Below are positions 30,298 to 41,799 of a DNA stretch of 64,000 nt, piece by piece. Position 1 is the first letter of the stretch. Each line of letters begins with the position of its first letter. The DNA comes from Rutpela maculata (taxonomy: Eukaryota > Arthropoda > Insecta > Coleoptera > Cerambycidae): contig OW386293.2 of NCBI GenBank assembly GCA_936432065.2, positions 97,299,795 through 97,363,794 of the forward strand, read 5' to 3'. The translations under genes and the position numbers were made by a program. The notes below the pieces were generated by a model that saw nothing but the letters and a program-made list of their open reading frames with translations, was not told the origin of the DNA and ran no database searches.

Positions 30298-31839
30298 ACT
30301 TACAATAACTTATGACAAATCACAGAATGCGCTATGACTGTTGCGGATTGCCTACTTGCAGGGGTTTTTATGATTTTTAATTTTGAGTGTTCCGTACTGA
30401 AAACTGAAAAATGGAACACTTATAAGATGACTCGTTTGTCTGCCCGCCTGCCTGTCTGTCTGTCACAGCGTATTAACTTCGAGACTATTATAGCCAGAAA
30501 CATAAAATTTCACGTGTAGTGAGAGTTTGGTACTCTTCAAGCAGCTCAATAGTCGGTGTCCCAAAAATATATTTAAATGCTCTTTTGTGGGTTAACACGT
30601 GAGACATAAAAATGTATTCTTTGATCCAGGCATGTGGGGTATCGTTTGACAAGTCTGAATAAAGTGATCCCAAAAATATCTAAGAAAATTCTTTAAAATT
30701 TTCTTACTTAGCCTATTCGTCATCTTTTCTCCTTTATTTTCGAAAGTATTGAGCCGAAAATTCTGAAAAAATCTGAAATGTCAGAGAACACGAGGAAATG
30801 TAAGGAAAGCTATAGCGAACTTTTTATTCTTATTAATATTTAAGTTTTTTAAAAGGTTTTTTCTGCAAGCGTGTTTTCCGAGTCAACACACTAAAATTTA
30901 ATAGGCACAAACACATAAGTAAGTTTTATTAGTTTCCATTACCTCCTCGATAAAACTAGTTTTCCTGCTTATGCCAACCCGTTTTCAGTCTCTAAATTGT
31001 CATGGCGCGTAATGTCGTGGATGTTTGGTTTGGGTCAGGTCACAGGTGTCCAGTAAGGGCGCTGTTGTTTTTTATAATATTCATAACGTTATTCTGATTA
31101 ACTAATTGATTGATTTACTTCAAAATGATGTCGATTTGTCTAAGTTACTTGGAAGTGTGCCAAATTGGTTTATTTGAAATTAATTGGATTTCAAAAAATG
31201 TTTTCTTTAAAATAACTAAAAAAAAAATATTTTTTGAAGAACTGTTTTGTGCGATGGTTTATCCAGAGAATTCATAGCAACGGCTTGCTGACCCACATCT
31301 CGAAAGCATCAATATGCCGTCTGTCTGTCTATATAAGGAAGTAACCCGTCTTACAAAAATGGAGCAACTTTGGAGATGCGGTATCCCAAATACAGCTATT
31401 ACAATCAATTGTTATTATTAAACTGCACATAAGGATCTGCGTCCTGCGCTAATCTATGTTTCAATGCTCAGTTAGAGAAAGTTACAATTTGTAGTTTGAT
31501 ATATATTATTTGATGGTTGTTAATTTTATATATAAAAAAAGTTAATAACATTACAGGGAGATTTTCGTACTCAATGATAGTTCTGAAACAATTAATTGGA
31601 TATCAACACAATGAGACAACAGATGGAAAGGTGAAAGTAATGTGACAGGTGACTAAAGTCGTGACTCCTTGCTTTACTTATTCTTTTTTTTTTTCTACCG
31701 ATTATCTCATCATGTTATACAAACTTTTCTTTTGTTAAAGCGCATTTTGTTTAGAAATGTACATGCGGACCTCGACAAAGTATGGAATTGATTTCTTGAA
31801 AATCGTAGACAGAATTTGTCAATGAGCAAATACTGAATT
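30298..31839. other. Unassigned interval with CTGT microsatellites
   Basis: No gene is supported. CTGT-rich tracts occur at 30434-30466 and 31316-31331, each in a repeat-like context, for example TATAAGATGACTCG before the first. They may be further short elements with a central microsatellite, but I see no matching ends. Confidence 0.4.
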
Positions 31840-32693
31840 ACTTCCACATCCGGTGGAAGTATAGTAACACAAAAAAAAATAAAAAATTTCATCGTTGAAA
31901 TAGACTTAGAATGTCTTGAAACGTCGAGATTCTAAATTTGATTTAAAAAATTCTGTCTGTCGATCTGTCTGTAACTTTTCTTGTCCGCACGATCACTCTG
32001 GAACCGTTTAAGATGAAATTTGGTACTTTAACGAGATCTGGAACTAGATTATTTTTGACTTTATTCCGTTGAACGATTGGAGGTAAATTGGGGTAAATGG
32101 GAGGTAAATAGATAAATCAAACAAATAAGAGTACATAAAATTGGTATTTAATATATACCGTGCGTGTAATTTCCCATTAGGCATGTACATTCACGTAGCG
32201 CGAGAAATATGACAACACCGGCAGCCGTAAATTCGTCCGTCGGTGGACTGGTGGAGCATCCCAGTTCTGCTATTTCATTTCAGCCAGCTGGCACACGCGA
32301 TGTTGTAATTCTTACTCCCCATGCCTAGCCCGCGACTACACACATGGTATAAGAAAAGCTAAGGTCTCATTTTTTTTTTGTATTAGCCACCCCCATCCCG
32401 TTATTAAAGAGGGGATGAAAAAATAAAATTGTGATTTAGTGTGTATACAAGTACCAAAGGCCTCAATTTTTTTCACTTCATCCATCCCCTCTACCTCCAC
32501 CCCCACTACCGATGTAGCATATCATTTTATAGGTTTGGGGTAGGCGATTTTCAAATATTAAGTTATTAAAGTTCCATAAACAATTATTTCCACATAGTGG
32601 AGTCCAAATATAGTATGTCAACATTATTTCGTTGTGAGGGACTTGGATAAAATCTGGGTGCGGAAGTAGTAATTCCTTGAGCGGCGGTTTTTT
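31840..32693 (+). mobile_element. Helentron-like short element, family 1, copy E
   Basis: The start is the intact hairpin ACTTCCACATCCGGTGGAAG TATAG, followed by the ATGTCTTGAAACGTCGAG block and a (TCTG)n tract at about 31950-31975. The end is TGCGGAAGTAGTAATTCC and GCGGCGGTTTTTT. A 190-bp foreign insertion (32158-32347) lies in the middle. Removing it leaves about 660 bp, close to copies B, F and G. Confidence 0.8.
32158..32347. mobile_element. 190-bp MITE nested in copy E
   Basis: Compared with other copies, the sequence between AATATATA and TATAAGAAAAGCTAAGG is extra. Its ends are CCGTGCGTGTA and the inverse of CCATGTGTGTA, giving an imperfect TIR of about 11 bp flanked by TATA on both sides. 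The interior is more GC-rich (GCATGTACATTCACGTAGCG, CATGCCTAGCCCGCGAC). Confidence 0.75.
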
Positions 32694-32938
32694 CCTTTTT
32701 TATTTTTGTGATTTTTTATCAGATGTATAATTCTCTTCAGAAAATAATATCCAGGAGGGAAACTACAAAATATAGAGTTACCTAGTAATTATTGAGAAGT
32801 AATCTCTACACCGGTTACTTTTAAAGTCAAAGGAGCAGATAGAAGGTGGTTTTTGGACAAATAATATAAATGAGAATAAAAGAACTCCCTTTTAACTTAA
32901 CATAACAACTGTCGATTTGTCAGTTTAATCATCTCCAG

Positions 32939-33148
32939 ATGATGTCAATATGGTTGGCAAAACGCGCGACGAGTGACAGTATTCGGGAGTCTTTTTTAAA
33001 ACAATCTACAGAAATCCAGCAACAAAGGGAAGAAGAAGAAGGCGAAGGAGAAGAAAGTGGAGAAGAACATATAACTGTTGAAGTAGAATTTGAAGATTCA
33101 CTATTCTACAGCCTACATATATTGGAAGTAAAAATAGCAAATTCTTAG
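32939..33148 (+). CDS. Short acidic frame, doubtful
   Basis: A 69-codon frame starts MMSIWLAKRATSDSIRESF and includes a Glu/Gly-rich stretch, EEEEGEGEESGEE. The composition is coding-like but low in complexity, and no family is recognised. A possible AG acceptor-like context precedes the ATG and a CTACAG lies near its end, so it could be an exon or a chance GA-rich tract. Confidence 0.2.
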   Translation: MMSIWLAKRATSDSIRESFLKQSTEIQQQREEEEGEGEESGEEHITVEVEFEDSLFYSLHILEVKIANS

Positions 33149-33243
33149 TAACTTCGTCATGCTAAATAACAATATAAAAAGCAAAAGTTCAAGTTGGCTC
33201 TGGTTTTCCCAATACAGGTAATAAAGTGTAACGCAGGTATATG

Positions 33244-33374
33244 GGTCTACAGACGATCCAGCTGCTGGGACCCGACATTGTCGGTACGCTTTGAAGATAA
33301 TTGGAATTTCAGCGGACCAGTTCACTTTTACGAATGACAAGGCTGGCTCCCTGCCGCTGGATCGTGTGTAGACC
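33244..33374. mobile_element. Short TIR element (MITE), copy 2 of a pair
   Basis: The termini GGTCTACAGACGATCCAGC and the inverse GGTCTACACACGATCCAGC bound 131 bp. The interior matches the 25277 copy (CCGACATTGTCGGTACGC, CAGTTCACTTTTACGAATG) except that GTTCAAAGCATGTCGACAT is absent here. Target duplications are not clear. Confidence 0.85.
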
Positions 33375-33542
33375 ACTTATAAACCCTAGTTTATGGGCGG
33401 TTCTATCACAAATAACAGGTAGAATTAGAATTCTACGAAAAGTAGACATACTAACTACCTACCTCTTCATTTGTCACTAAAACTAATATTTATTCTTAGT
33501 GCATGATAAGCGTTCATTAGCAAATAGTGCTATTTTGAAAAT

Positions 33543-34715
33543 ATGCCCCGAGATTGTGTAAATACACCTGACAACTTTTGTTATATTTGTGGTGAAGTGA
33601 CTTTTGCGCATCAAAAACGTAATTTTACTCCCAAAATTAAGAAGGCGTACCAGTTGTATTTTGGTTGTACAATTGGAGATGAAGACAAAAAATGGGCACC
33701 TCATATATGTTGCAGAAATTGTACGAACAATCTTTGCAGTTGGCTAAGTGGAAGAGGACGTTCAATGGCTTTTGCTGTGCCCATGATCTGGCGAGAACCT
33801 ACAGATCATGTTACCGATTGTTATTTTTGCGTAATACCTCCTATTAGACAGGGCATTAACAAGAAAAAAAGAATGGTAATACAATACCCCAATTTACCAT
33901 CTGCCATTCGCCCGGTTCTCCATAGTGATGAACTACCTATTCCTAATCCACCTCAAGAATACAGCCTTGATTCTGACGAAGAATCGGATGATAATGTAGA
34001 TGACGACTTAGTCCAGCCATCAACACCATAAGATCCCGATTTCTCTGCCGAAGTGTCCGGTGGTGAATCACACGAAATTAATCAACGCGAATTAAGTGAT
34101 CTTATAAGAGACCTTGATCTGTCCAAGGCAAAAGCGGAGCTTTTGGCATCTCGATTACAACAATGGAATTTACTACAAGAAAATATTAAAGTTTCCATAC
34201 CTTTTTTCAAAATGGAAAATGACTTGGTTGCCTACAAGGACATTGACGGTTTAATGAGTGCTTTACACATTCCCCATGATCCTAGTGACTGGAGACTTTT
34301 TATTGACGCCTCAAAACGTAGTCTAAAAGGTGTGTTACTTCACAATGGAAATAAATTGCCAACAATTCCAATCGCCCATACTGTCCACATGAAGGAAAAT
34401 TACAGTAACATGAATGTATTGCTACAAACTATAGAATATAACAAGTATAAGTAGCAGATTTGTGTAGACTTAAAAGTGATAGCTGTCTTACTTGGTATGC
34501 AGCAAGGGTCTACCAAATATTGCTGTTTTCTTTGTGAGTGGGATAGTCGAGCGCGATTAGAACATTACAAAAGAAAAATTTGGCCGCCAAGACTGGGTTT
34601 TGAACCAGGAGAAAAAAATGTTGCTAACATTCCATTAGTTGATTCACAAAAGGTAATACTGTCACCACTCCACATAAAACTGGGGCTTATGAAAAACTTG
34701 GTAAAAGCTAATTAA
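33543..34715 (+). pseudogene. Uncharacterised dispersed insect ORF, two in-frame stops
   Basis: A single reading frame of 391 codons runs from ATG at 33543 to a stop at 34713-34715 and is interrupted only by TAA at 34029 and TAG at 34452. The N-terminus has cysteine pairs suggesting metal binding (FCYICGEV, HICCRNCTNNLC, DCYFCVIPP). Then follow QYPNLPSAIRPVLHSDELP, an acidic linker (residues about 140-163), ELSDLIRDLDLSKAKAELLA, DWRLFIDASKRSLKGVLLHN and KYCCFLCEWDSRARLEH, ending SPLHIKLGLMKNLVKA. I recall near-identical motifs in many uncharacterised arthropod proteins present in high copy. The usual C-terminal continuation is missing, so it is also truncated. Function is unknown; repeat-element association is inferred from abundance. 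Confidence 0.85.
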
Positions 34716-36193
34716 TTGCTTTTTTTGTTAAAATTAATTAACCATAATATGTGAATCAGGTCAGTTATTACAATTTTTAGAGCCAACAATTTTTTTTATG
34801 ACTATGTTAGACGTAGCTGGGATCAAAACAATGCAAATACGTGGTTTTGATTAACGATACAAAATAAAAGTTAAAATTTGTAGGTGTGTGATTATTAATC
34901 ATAATAGAATTTTTTAAAAATCAATTTTTTTTTCATCAATAGAAATCTGTCCTTGTTTGATCAGAACAAATCGTGGATTATGCCTAAAGGGAAAACCATG
35001 TAAAAAGAATGCGTCGAGTACTCTACCTCGAAGGTGGTTGGAAAATAGGGCATATTGTGTAAAACATGAATTTTCCATTTTGGACCTTTTTTGTAGAGAA
35101 TCGCATAATCTACAAACTTTGTAATAACTATTTTTACGATAACACTTGTCGTCTAAGAGATATTTGCGAGAAACGATTTATTCGAATTTTGACCTTGAAG
35201 TGTAATCGAGGGAGCCTCTTAATGAATTTTCGCAAACATTTGGTGGAGAGGTTCCAGGCTCCCTCCAGTAGCTGCTTATTTTTTCTATCAGGTTTCCATT
35301 CTGTATATTTTTTTCACTAAAAGTATGTCAAACTTCATTCCGAATATTATTCTCCTCAATTGTCTCTTAATTAAGTAATTATTTTTTTACTGTGACCACC
35401 CTGTAATTTTTTTTTTTCGCAAAAATAATCAGGTTTACTTTCTCAGAGATAGTGTCTACTTCATTTCTAACATTATGTTCCTCCGTGGTTTTTATTAACT
35501 ACCTTATTATGTGATCACCCTGTATGTTCTTCATTTCAACCACAGAAACTTCCTTGACATTTATGTTAACATAGTGCCAAATATTATTGTCCTCGGATAA
35601 AATGTTTTCATTATGTTTTTATGATTTTATTTTCCTCATAAGTACTGTTGATTCTATATTTTTTAATATGGTTAAAAGTGTATATTGCGATATATTTTAC
35701 ATCATACAGTGTTTGGTTATACGTAACATATTTACGAATATACATTTATAAACGTATTTCTTTGTACCTTTTCGCAATCTCATTATAACATTATCTTTGC
35801 CGCCTCAAAGGAAAGCAGCTAAAAAATGTAACAGGGGCCAGAATCAAGAATGACTTAGATCTCTGGAGAAGTTTCAAAGGAAATGTTTTGTCTTGGCGAA
35901 CTAAATCACAGAAAGGAAATTCCTCGGGAAATTTACCACTCTTAAATGAGAAAAGTTTGATACATTTTCGGTAAGTTGATGTCGACAACCCACAACTAGG
36001 CAACAACAAAACCATCCATTAATTAATCATTTTTAAAGTAACAAAAGTTATTACGATCAAAGGAATTTTATCAGAATGTGAGGAATCTGCTGTAACCGTG
36101 TTTAAACAAACAATTGCCTCTGTATTTCCTGCAAGAGAACGGTTTCTGTAAAAAACAAATTGCATTAAATGCTAACTGAATTTTTTATTATTA
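34716..36193. other. Unassigned interval with a degenerate tandem repeat
   Basis: At about 35288-35640 roughly three units of 100-120 bp recur. Each has CAGGTTT or similar, then ATATTATTCTCCTC-like sequence, and two end in ACCACCCTGTAAT / ATCACCCTGTATG (35395 and 35515). The CACCCTGTA words resemble TIR tips of TA-target MITEs. No gene is supported elsewhere in the interval. Confidence 0.45.
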
Positions 36194-36759
36194 TACAGGG
36201 TGTCCCGAAACTCCCGCCTTCCCCTTTAGGTGCTAATTCTCCATGCAAAAATAGTAAGAAAAGTTCCTATAAACATGTGTCCGGAAATGCTTCCTAAGGG
36301 AGCTACGGCCCTCTAAGAATGGCGCAAAAATAGGTGTTTTTACTAATTATCTCGGAAATGATTTGGGACAACTTTATGAAACTTGGTTAACTTTTTTCGA
36401 TTATTAAAGGTCATTGTTTTACAGTATTAGCCAAAATTAATTTTATCCAGAGGCGGAGAAACGAGAGGTCGGTGTTCTTTGTTTCTACATATTAATTTTT
36501 CCATTTGACATTTGTAGTATTTTAATCCCCGATTATGATTCCCTGGTTAATTATGCATAAAAAAGGGCCTCTTTATAATTAGCCATATGGCAAGCCATTT
36601 TCGAGTAAAAGCGGTCTAAACGAAATATTGCGTATTCGTTTGCTAAATGCGCATTATTTATTTTTTAAAGTAGGCGTAAAACAATAACCTTTATTAATCG
36701 AACAAAGTTAACCAAGTTTCAGAAAGTTGTCCCAAATCATTTCCGAGATAATTAGTAAA

Positions 36760-38190
36760 TAGGGATTGCAATACCGGTTAACCGGTTATCAGGACAAAAA
36801 ACACGTGACGATAATTACCGGTTATTTTAATTTTTTACCGGTTATTTCGGTAAATTATGTACTTACGATATGTCACGTATTCAACATTTCTATTTATGTC
36901 AGTGACCAGTATTCACTAAATACAGAGTAACTGTCCCAACACTGAGCACTTTTAACAATAAATAAATAATTTTATAAAAAGTAAAATCCAAACACCAAGC
37001 CTTAAGAAATACAATATCTTTTACCTTTAGAAGTATGTTAATACCAATTCTTATTAACTTATCCACCCACCAATATCGATTGAGGAAGGGCATCTTCAGC
37101 TGGTGGTATTCTATGCACAAATATCAGACGACTAACAGATATAGAAAAACCGCTGCCCAAGGAATCACTACTTCCACATCCAGATTTTCTATCCAAGTCA
37201 CTCACAACGAAAAAATTTTGTATGTGGAAATAATTGTTTATGGAACTTTAATAATATAATCTTTGAAATTCTCTACCCCAAAAACCCATAAAACGATACC
37301 CCACATCGGTAGTGGTGATAGGTGGTGGTAGTGGGGTGGCTGAAGTAAAAAAAGTTTCTGGTTCTTGTACACACACTAAATCATAATTTTTCTTCATCCC
37401 CTTTAATAATGGGGTGGGGGTGGTAATGGGGGTGGGTAATGCCAATTTTTTTTAAGACCTTAGCTTCTCTTGTATATACTAAATACCAATTTTATGGACT
37501 CTTATCTGCTTGATTTACCTATTTACCCCAAATTTACCCTCCAACCCTTCGACGGAACAAGATGAAAATATAATCTAGTTCTAGATCTCGTTGAAGTACA
37601 TATGTGTACCAAATTTCAAGTCAATATCTCAAACGGTTCCAGAGTAAACGTGCGCACAAAAAAATTACAGACAGACAGCAAATTTTTTTTCGCTCAAACT
37701 TAAAATCTCGACGTTTCATGACATTCTAAGCCTATTTGAACAATAAAAATTTTTAAAAAAATTTTTGTAATTACTATACTTCCACTGAATGTGGAAGTAA
37801 AACTAACCCCCAACAGGCTATTTTTATAAAATATTGTATTTTTAGATTAAGTATTCAGTAAATGCCCTATTTGAGTTTATGTTTGTAATTTTTGTTATTT
37901 AAGTTGATATTTTTGTTGTTTGCAGAATAATTATTTATTTAAATTTATTTCATTTATATATTTTCCTTTTGATAAAAAACCTTTTTTCTGTTCATTATAT
38001 TAAATATACGTATATAAAAATGTTTTTTGTTAAATTTAGATAATTCTGTACATGGAAAAAGACAATTGCCATTTTCGCCACCCTAATCATTCATTTTAAA
38101 AATTACCGGTAAATACCGGTTAACCGGTTATTTCCATTTTTATTTACCGATTTACCGGTTATTAAAATTTCCGGTAAATTGCAATCCCTA
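36760..38190. mobile_element. hAT-like non-autonomous element with 8-bp target duplication
   Basis: The ends are TAGGGATTGCAATACCGG and the inverse of TAGGGATTGCAATTTACC. The 8-bp target duplication TTAGTAAA lies at 36752-36759 and 38191-38198, and it is confirmed because the host TIR element reads continuously across it. ACCGGTT-like words are repeated near both ends (36774, 36820, 36838, then 38104, 38117, 38150), as subterminal transposase sites often are in hAT elements. There is no transposase frame. A Helentron-like copy sits inside at 37145-37800; without it the unit is about 775 bp. Confidence 0.9.
37145..37800 (-). mobile_element. Helentron-like short element, family 1, copy F (full length, nested)
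   Basis: On the plus strand it begins AAAAACCGCTGCCCAAGG, followed by the box ACTTCCACATCCAG at 37170. It ends with the hairpin CTTCCACTGAATGTGGAAG at 37780-37798. The (GACA)n tract is short here (about 37670). All conserved blocks of copy G are present. It is wholly inside the hAT-like element, so it is the youngest of the three nested units. Confidence 0.85.
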
Positions 38191-38374
38191 TTAGTAAAAA
38201 CACCTATTTTTGCGCCATCCTTAGAGGGCCGTAGCTCCCCTAGGAAGCATTTCCGGACACATGTTTATAGGAACTTTTCTTACTATTTTTGCATGGAGAA
38301 TTAGCACCTAAAGGGGAAGGCGGGAGTTTCGGGACACCCTGTATACAGTTTAGACCTGTCAGCCGATTATATAT

Positions 38375-39040
38375 CGTAACATGTGAGACCTAAAAAAGAT
38401 TGTCGCTCCCCACAAAGGACAGAAGCCTATTCTAGAGCGTTAAGTATCTACGGATGTAAAAATTTTCTTTCAAGATACCTATTACGTTGACGTTCCTAGT
38501 GGTGCTCAATTACACAGAATATGAATGATGGTTTCGTCCTCCTCTTCACACATTCGACAAATAGGATCGCCTTTCAACCTTATTGTATGTAGATGCTTGT
38601 TTAAAGGTATAACGTTTTCTTATCGGGCCTACTATCCATTTCATTCGTTCTCTATCGACTCCAAGCACCCACTTTACGGTAGTATAAGTTGAGTATTCTT
38701 CAAGCCGAGTCTTGACTGCCTCATTTCATTGAGACGACCTAGTCTCATAGCTCTGATTAAATCCGAGGACTGTCTCAGAGCTAGAAGATAAGTTTTTGCT
38801 TTTTCGTCAACTCAGTCAAGATGTTCTGGAAGTTTAGTATTAGCTTAGAGGTTACTTTATTTAATTCAAGAGCCTTCAAAACTGCCTGACTGCAGTGGCA
38901 TGCAAATATGTCAACGAAACCTCTTCTGAGTTCTCATTTGCACACAGTAAAATGATAATAATACCTCTGCTTGGAATACACTTGGATACTACATTTCGTG
39001 CTGATGTTAGAGCCTTTGGTCTACATCCATTTGTAGGTAT
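38375..39040 (-). pseudogene. LINE RNase H and C-terminal zinc-knuckle remnant
   Basis: From 39040 down, pieces in shifting frames read VFQAEVLLSFYC, a CSQAVLKALELNKVTSKLI stretch (the RNase H region, where SDSQAALKAL is usual) and ILNFQNILTELTKKQK. The C-terminal part reads KHLHTIRLKGDPICRMC and EEEDETIIHILCN, matching the CxxC...HxxxC knuckle of R1/I/Jockey-type LINEs. The presence of RNase H favours an I/R1/Loa-like source. Stops are numerous. Confidence 0.7.
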
Positions 39041-39201
39041 GGGATCACTGATTCCCTCTTGAGTCTTATCTCCATGTATATACCATTTCAGACCCCGGAA
39101 CCCAGAAAATGCCTTTTACCACATTTCCAATCATCTCGACTAGGGAATACGACTGTAGATGAAAAAAGGTAAATACCTATTTTAAAAATCAGCTTTGACA
39201 A

Positions 39202-39752
39202 TTAGTCTAGGAAATAGCGTGCAAATTCGACGACGAATGGTTACCGTCTGCCAGACGGTAATCGAAGAGACCATATAAGTACAACATTTTTTTCTCTCTG
39301 GAACTTTTTGGTATGGTGGGGGGATAGGGAGGGGGGGGGGGCATTTATTTTTTAATCGAATGATTATCGATATCTGTCCGCATAGGTAGTTAGTATATAT
39401 ACTTCACATAACCCAATTACGCTGGCAGACGAAACTTCCAATCGGCACGCGCGTTAACCTCAAATAGAAAAAAAAATTTTTAGTTTCTATTTCCGGTTAA
39501 CGCGCGCGCCGACCGGAAGTTTCGTCTGCCAACGTAATTGGGATATGTGAAGTAATATACTAACTACCTATGCGGACAGATATCGATAAACGTTCGATTA
39601 AAAAAATAAACGACCCCCCCACTCCCTATCCCCCCACCACACCAAAAAGTTACAAAGAGAAATAAATTTTGTACTTATGTGGTCTCTTCGATTACCGACT
39701 GGCAGACGGTAACCATTCGTCGTCGAATTTGCACGCTATTTCCCAGACTAAA
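39202..39752. mobile_element. 551-bp near-perfect palindromic element
   Basis: The arms of about 270 bp start ATTAGTCTAGGAAATAGCG on the left and its inverse on the right, and meet at about 39477 in an A/T loop (AAAAAAAAATTTTTAG). Paired blocks include GACGAATGGTTACCGTCTGC, CGATATCTGTCCGCATAGG and GTTAACGCGCGC. Both arms carry a G- or C-run (39310-39345 and 39614-39645) with small differences. It is a fold-back or hairpin MITE with no coding content. Confidence 0.9.
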
Positions 39753-41760
39753 TATAAGTTTCACAGAAAGGACTACTTGCATATTTTCATTTTGAGCCCA
39801 CAAAAATATGGAATAACCTATGTGAAGAAGAAACTAACGAAATTAATTTTTCCCTAAAAGTAAGCTCAAAAATAACACATAACCGTCAGCCGGGCTAGAA
39901 CTGTATTTATTTCTGAAAATATCACAAAATAAACGAAATGGGGCATCCATGCGTCTTCTACTAGAGCACCCTACACTTTTTTGGCGTTCGCACGACAAAA
40001 ATTTCTGGTTGTATAAATTGATAAGATGGACTATAAATTAATTTCTGTCAAATAATAAAGTGTCAGTTTAAATCCAGAGTTACACTAGGGAAATGTGAGT
40101 GGCTCGTTTTATATATTCAACGTAAAAATATATGGAATTAAATGGAAGACAAGATTCCGCAAAAACTGTAAATCTGCCCTAGATAAATTTAAACTACACA
40201 ATTTCAAAGAAACTAAGTTTTTTATATTTTCGGGTTTTTATTTGCAAACAAATTTAGTGTATTTTTTGTCATTTTTGCGTACTATCATCAAGGATAAGAA
40301 ATCTGAAAGTACGATTTTCCGGCTAAAATATCAAAAAATCTACGTTTTTTTGCGAGGGAATATTTTGGACTATTAGGACTAGAATTATTGTTTTACAGTT
40401 TTAGACAGAATATTATCTTGTTTATTCTTGAACTTATTTTTACCATGCCCTTACAAAGAGTGTTTTCGAAAATTGCAAAAAATTCTGGAAAACAGGTTCG
40501 AAAAATGTTCGAAAATACTCTGCTTTGAAAGGTCTCAGCTGCAAGTATTGGAGTTAGATGGATACACTTTACCTCAGTTTTGAAAAGTACTGTTTTGAAT
40601 CAAAATTAGAAACAATGAGGAATTTTGGAAGGGGTAATTGAGAAATTATTAGAACTAGAATATTTTTTTATTTTACACAGAATTCTCTCAACAATTTTAA
40701 TTCTACGACTATTTTGATCGTAGGACGAGCTGAAATCAATCAATACGCGATTTTGTAATTTTCTTGCCCATTTAAAAAAGTTGAAGGTTTCCAATCAAGC
40801 TAGAATTTACGAACTCGGAGCCTTTTTTAGACCCAAATTAAGCAAGAAAAATCTCAGACTACATTATTTCCCCACAAAAGTACCTAATCACTAACTAGAT
40901 TTATTACCTTCGCAACTAACACAGTAATCTATAAAATTAAATGACTGTTCGAAGAAAACATTAGCTTAATAAAAAAAAACTCGATTAATGTATAAGAACT
41001 AATGTCCACAATTTATTTACATATTGCTTAGAGAAGCGCCTATTTATATCAAGTATTGAAACACTTTGAAGTTGTGTAGTTTCAATAGTTTCTGATGTGT
41101 GAAGCAATAATGAAGTACGTTTATAAATAAAACATAATACTACTTTTTCTTACGGTGTAAATAAAGCACGTCGTTAATGGTGTCTATCAAAAACAAATTC
41201 AGTAAAGAAAACTTCTAAGTAATTAACTATACAACCCCATTTCATATATTAGAAAAATGTCCTGAAAGACCCCTGCGCGACAAGTTTGTGACCTTTCGGT
41301 TTGTTTCTGACAGTACGTCATGTAATTTATTCTTTAGATTAAATGTAAGTTTACAATTTTTCTTCTGCGGCTAGCTGTATTTGGCCTGCAAAAAAAAACT
41401 ACAACCCGGCGTAGTCGTTTGAAACACTTAACCTTAAAGTTCTTCAACTGTCTCTCAGATTATTGTTCATCCAATTTGTTGACATTGCCTATTTCAGAAT
41501 AGATCTAGATTGACAAAAAGGGGAGCAGCTCATCACAGAAAAAAACGTCAGCTGCAAACACAAACTTAAGTTGTGCTTAGTCGATTAAAACGCTTTATTG
41601 GTTTCATCTTGTATGCTTTTTGTATGACTGTTTAAACCTATTCTCAAACACTCAATATGAGAATTGGAAATTAACTAAAACCAACAAGATGCCATTGAAA
41701 AAAAGTTGTTGCTGTTGCTGTTAGTAAAACTTTGCACACCGAACACTGAGAACTGTTCTA
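39753..41760. other. Unassigned AT-rich interval
   Basis: I see no gene, RNA or repeat boundary that I can support. Frames of 60-93 codons at 40095-40376 and 40606-40794 have no recognisable features. Confidence 0.4.
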
Positions 41761-41799
41761 GATGTGTTTCGACCACTAACTTATCATCTGGAAATTTTT

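Larger units (their letters stand above)
36196..38341. mobile_element. TA-target TIR element, split by a nested insertion
   Basis: The ends are CAGGGTGTCCCGAAACTC and its exact inverse, flanked by TA at 36194-36195 and 38342-38343. The arms are about 215 bp and include CGGACACATGTTTATAGGAA and AGATAATTAGTAAAAACACC. The right arm is interrupted at TTAGTAAA by the hAT-like element. Without that, the unit is about 707 bp. The CAGGGTGTCCC terminus and TA target suggest a Tc1/mariner-type MITE. No ORF of note is present. Confidence 0.9.
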
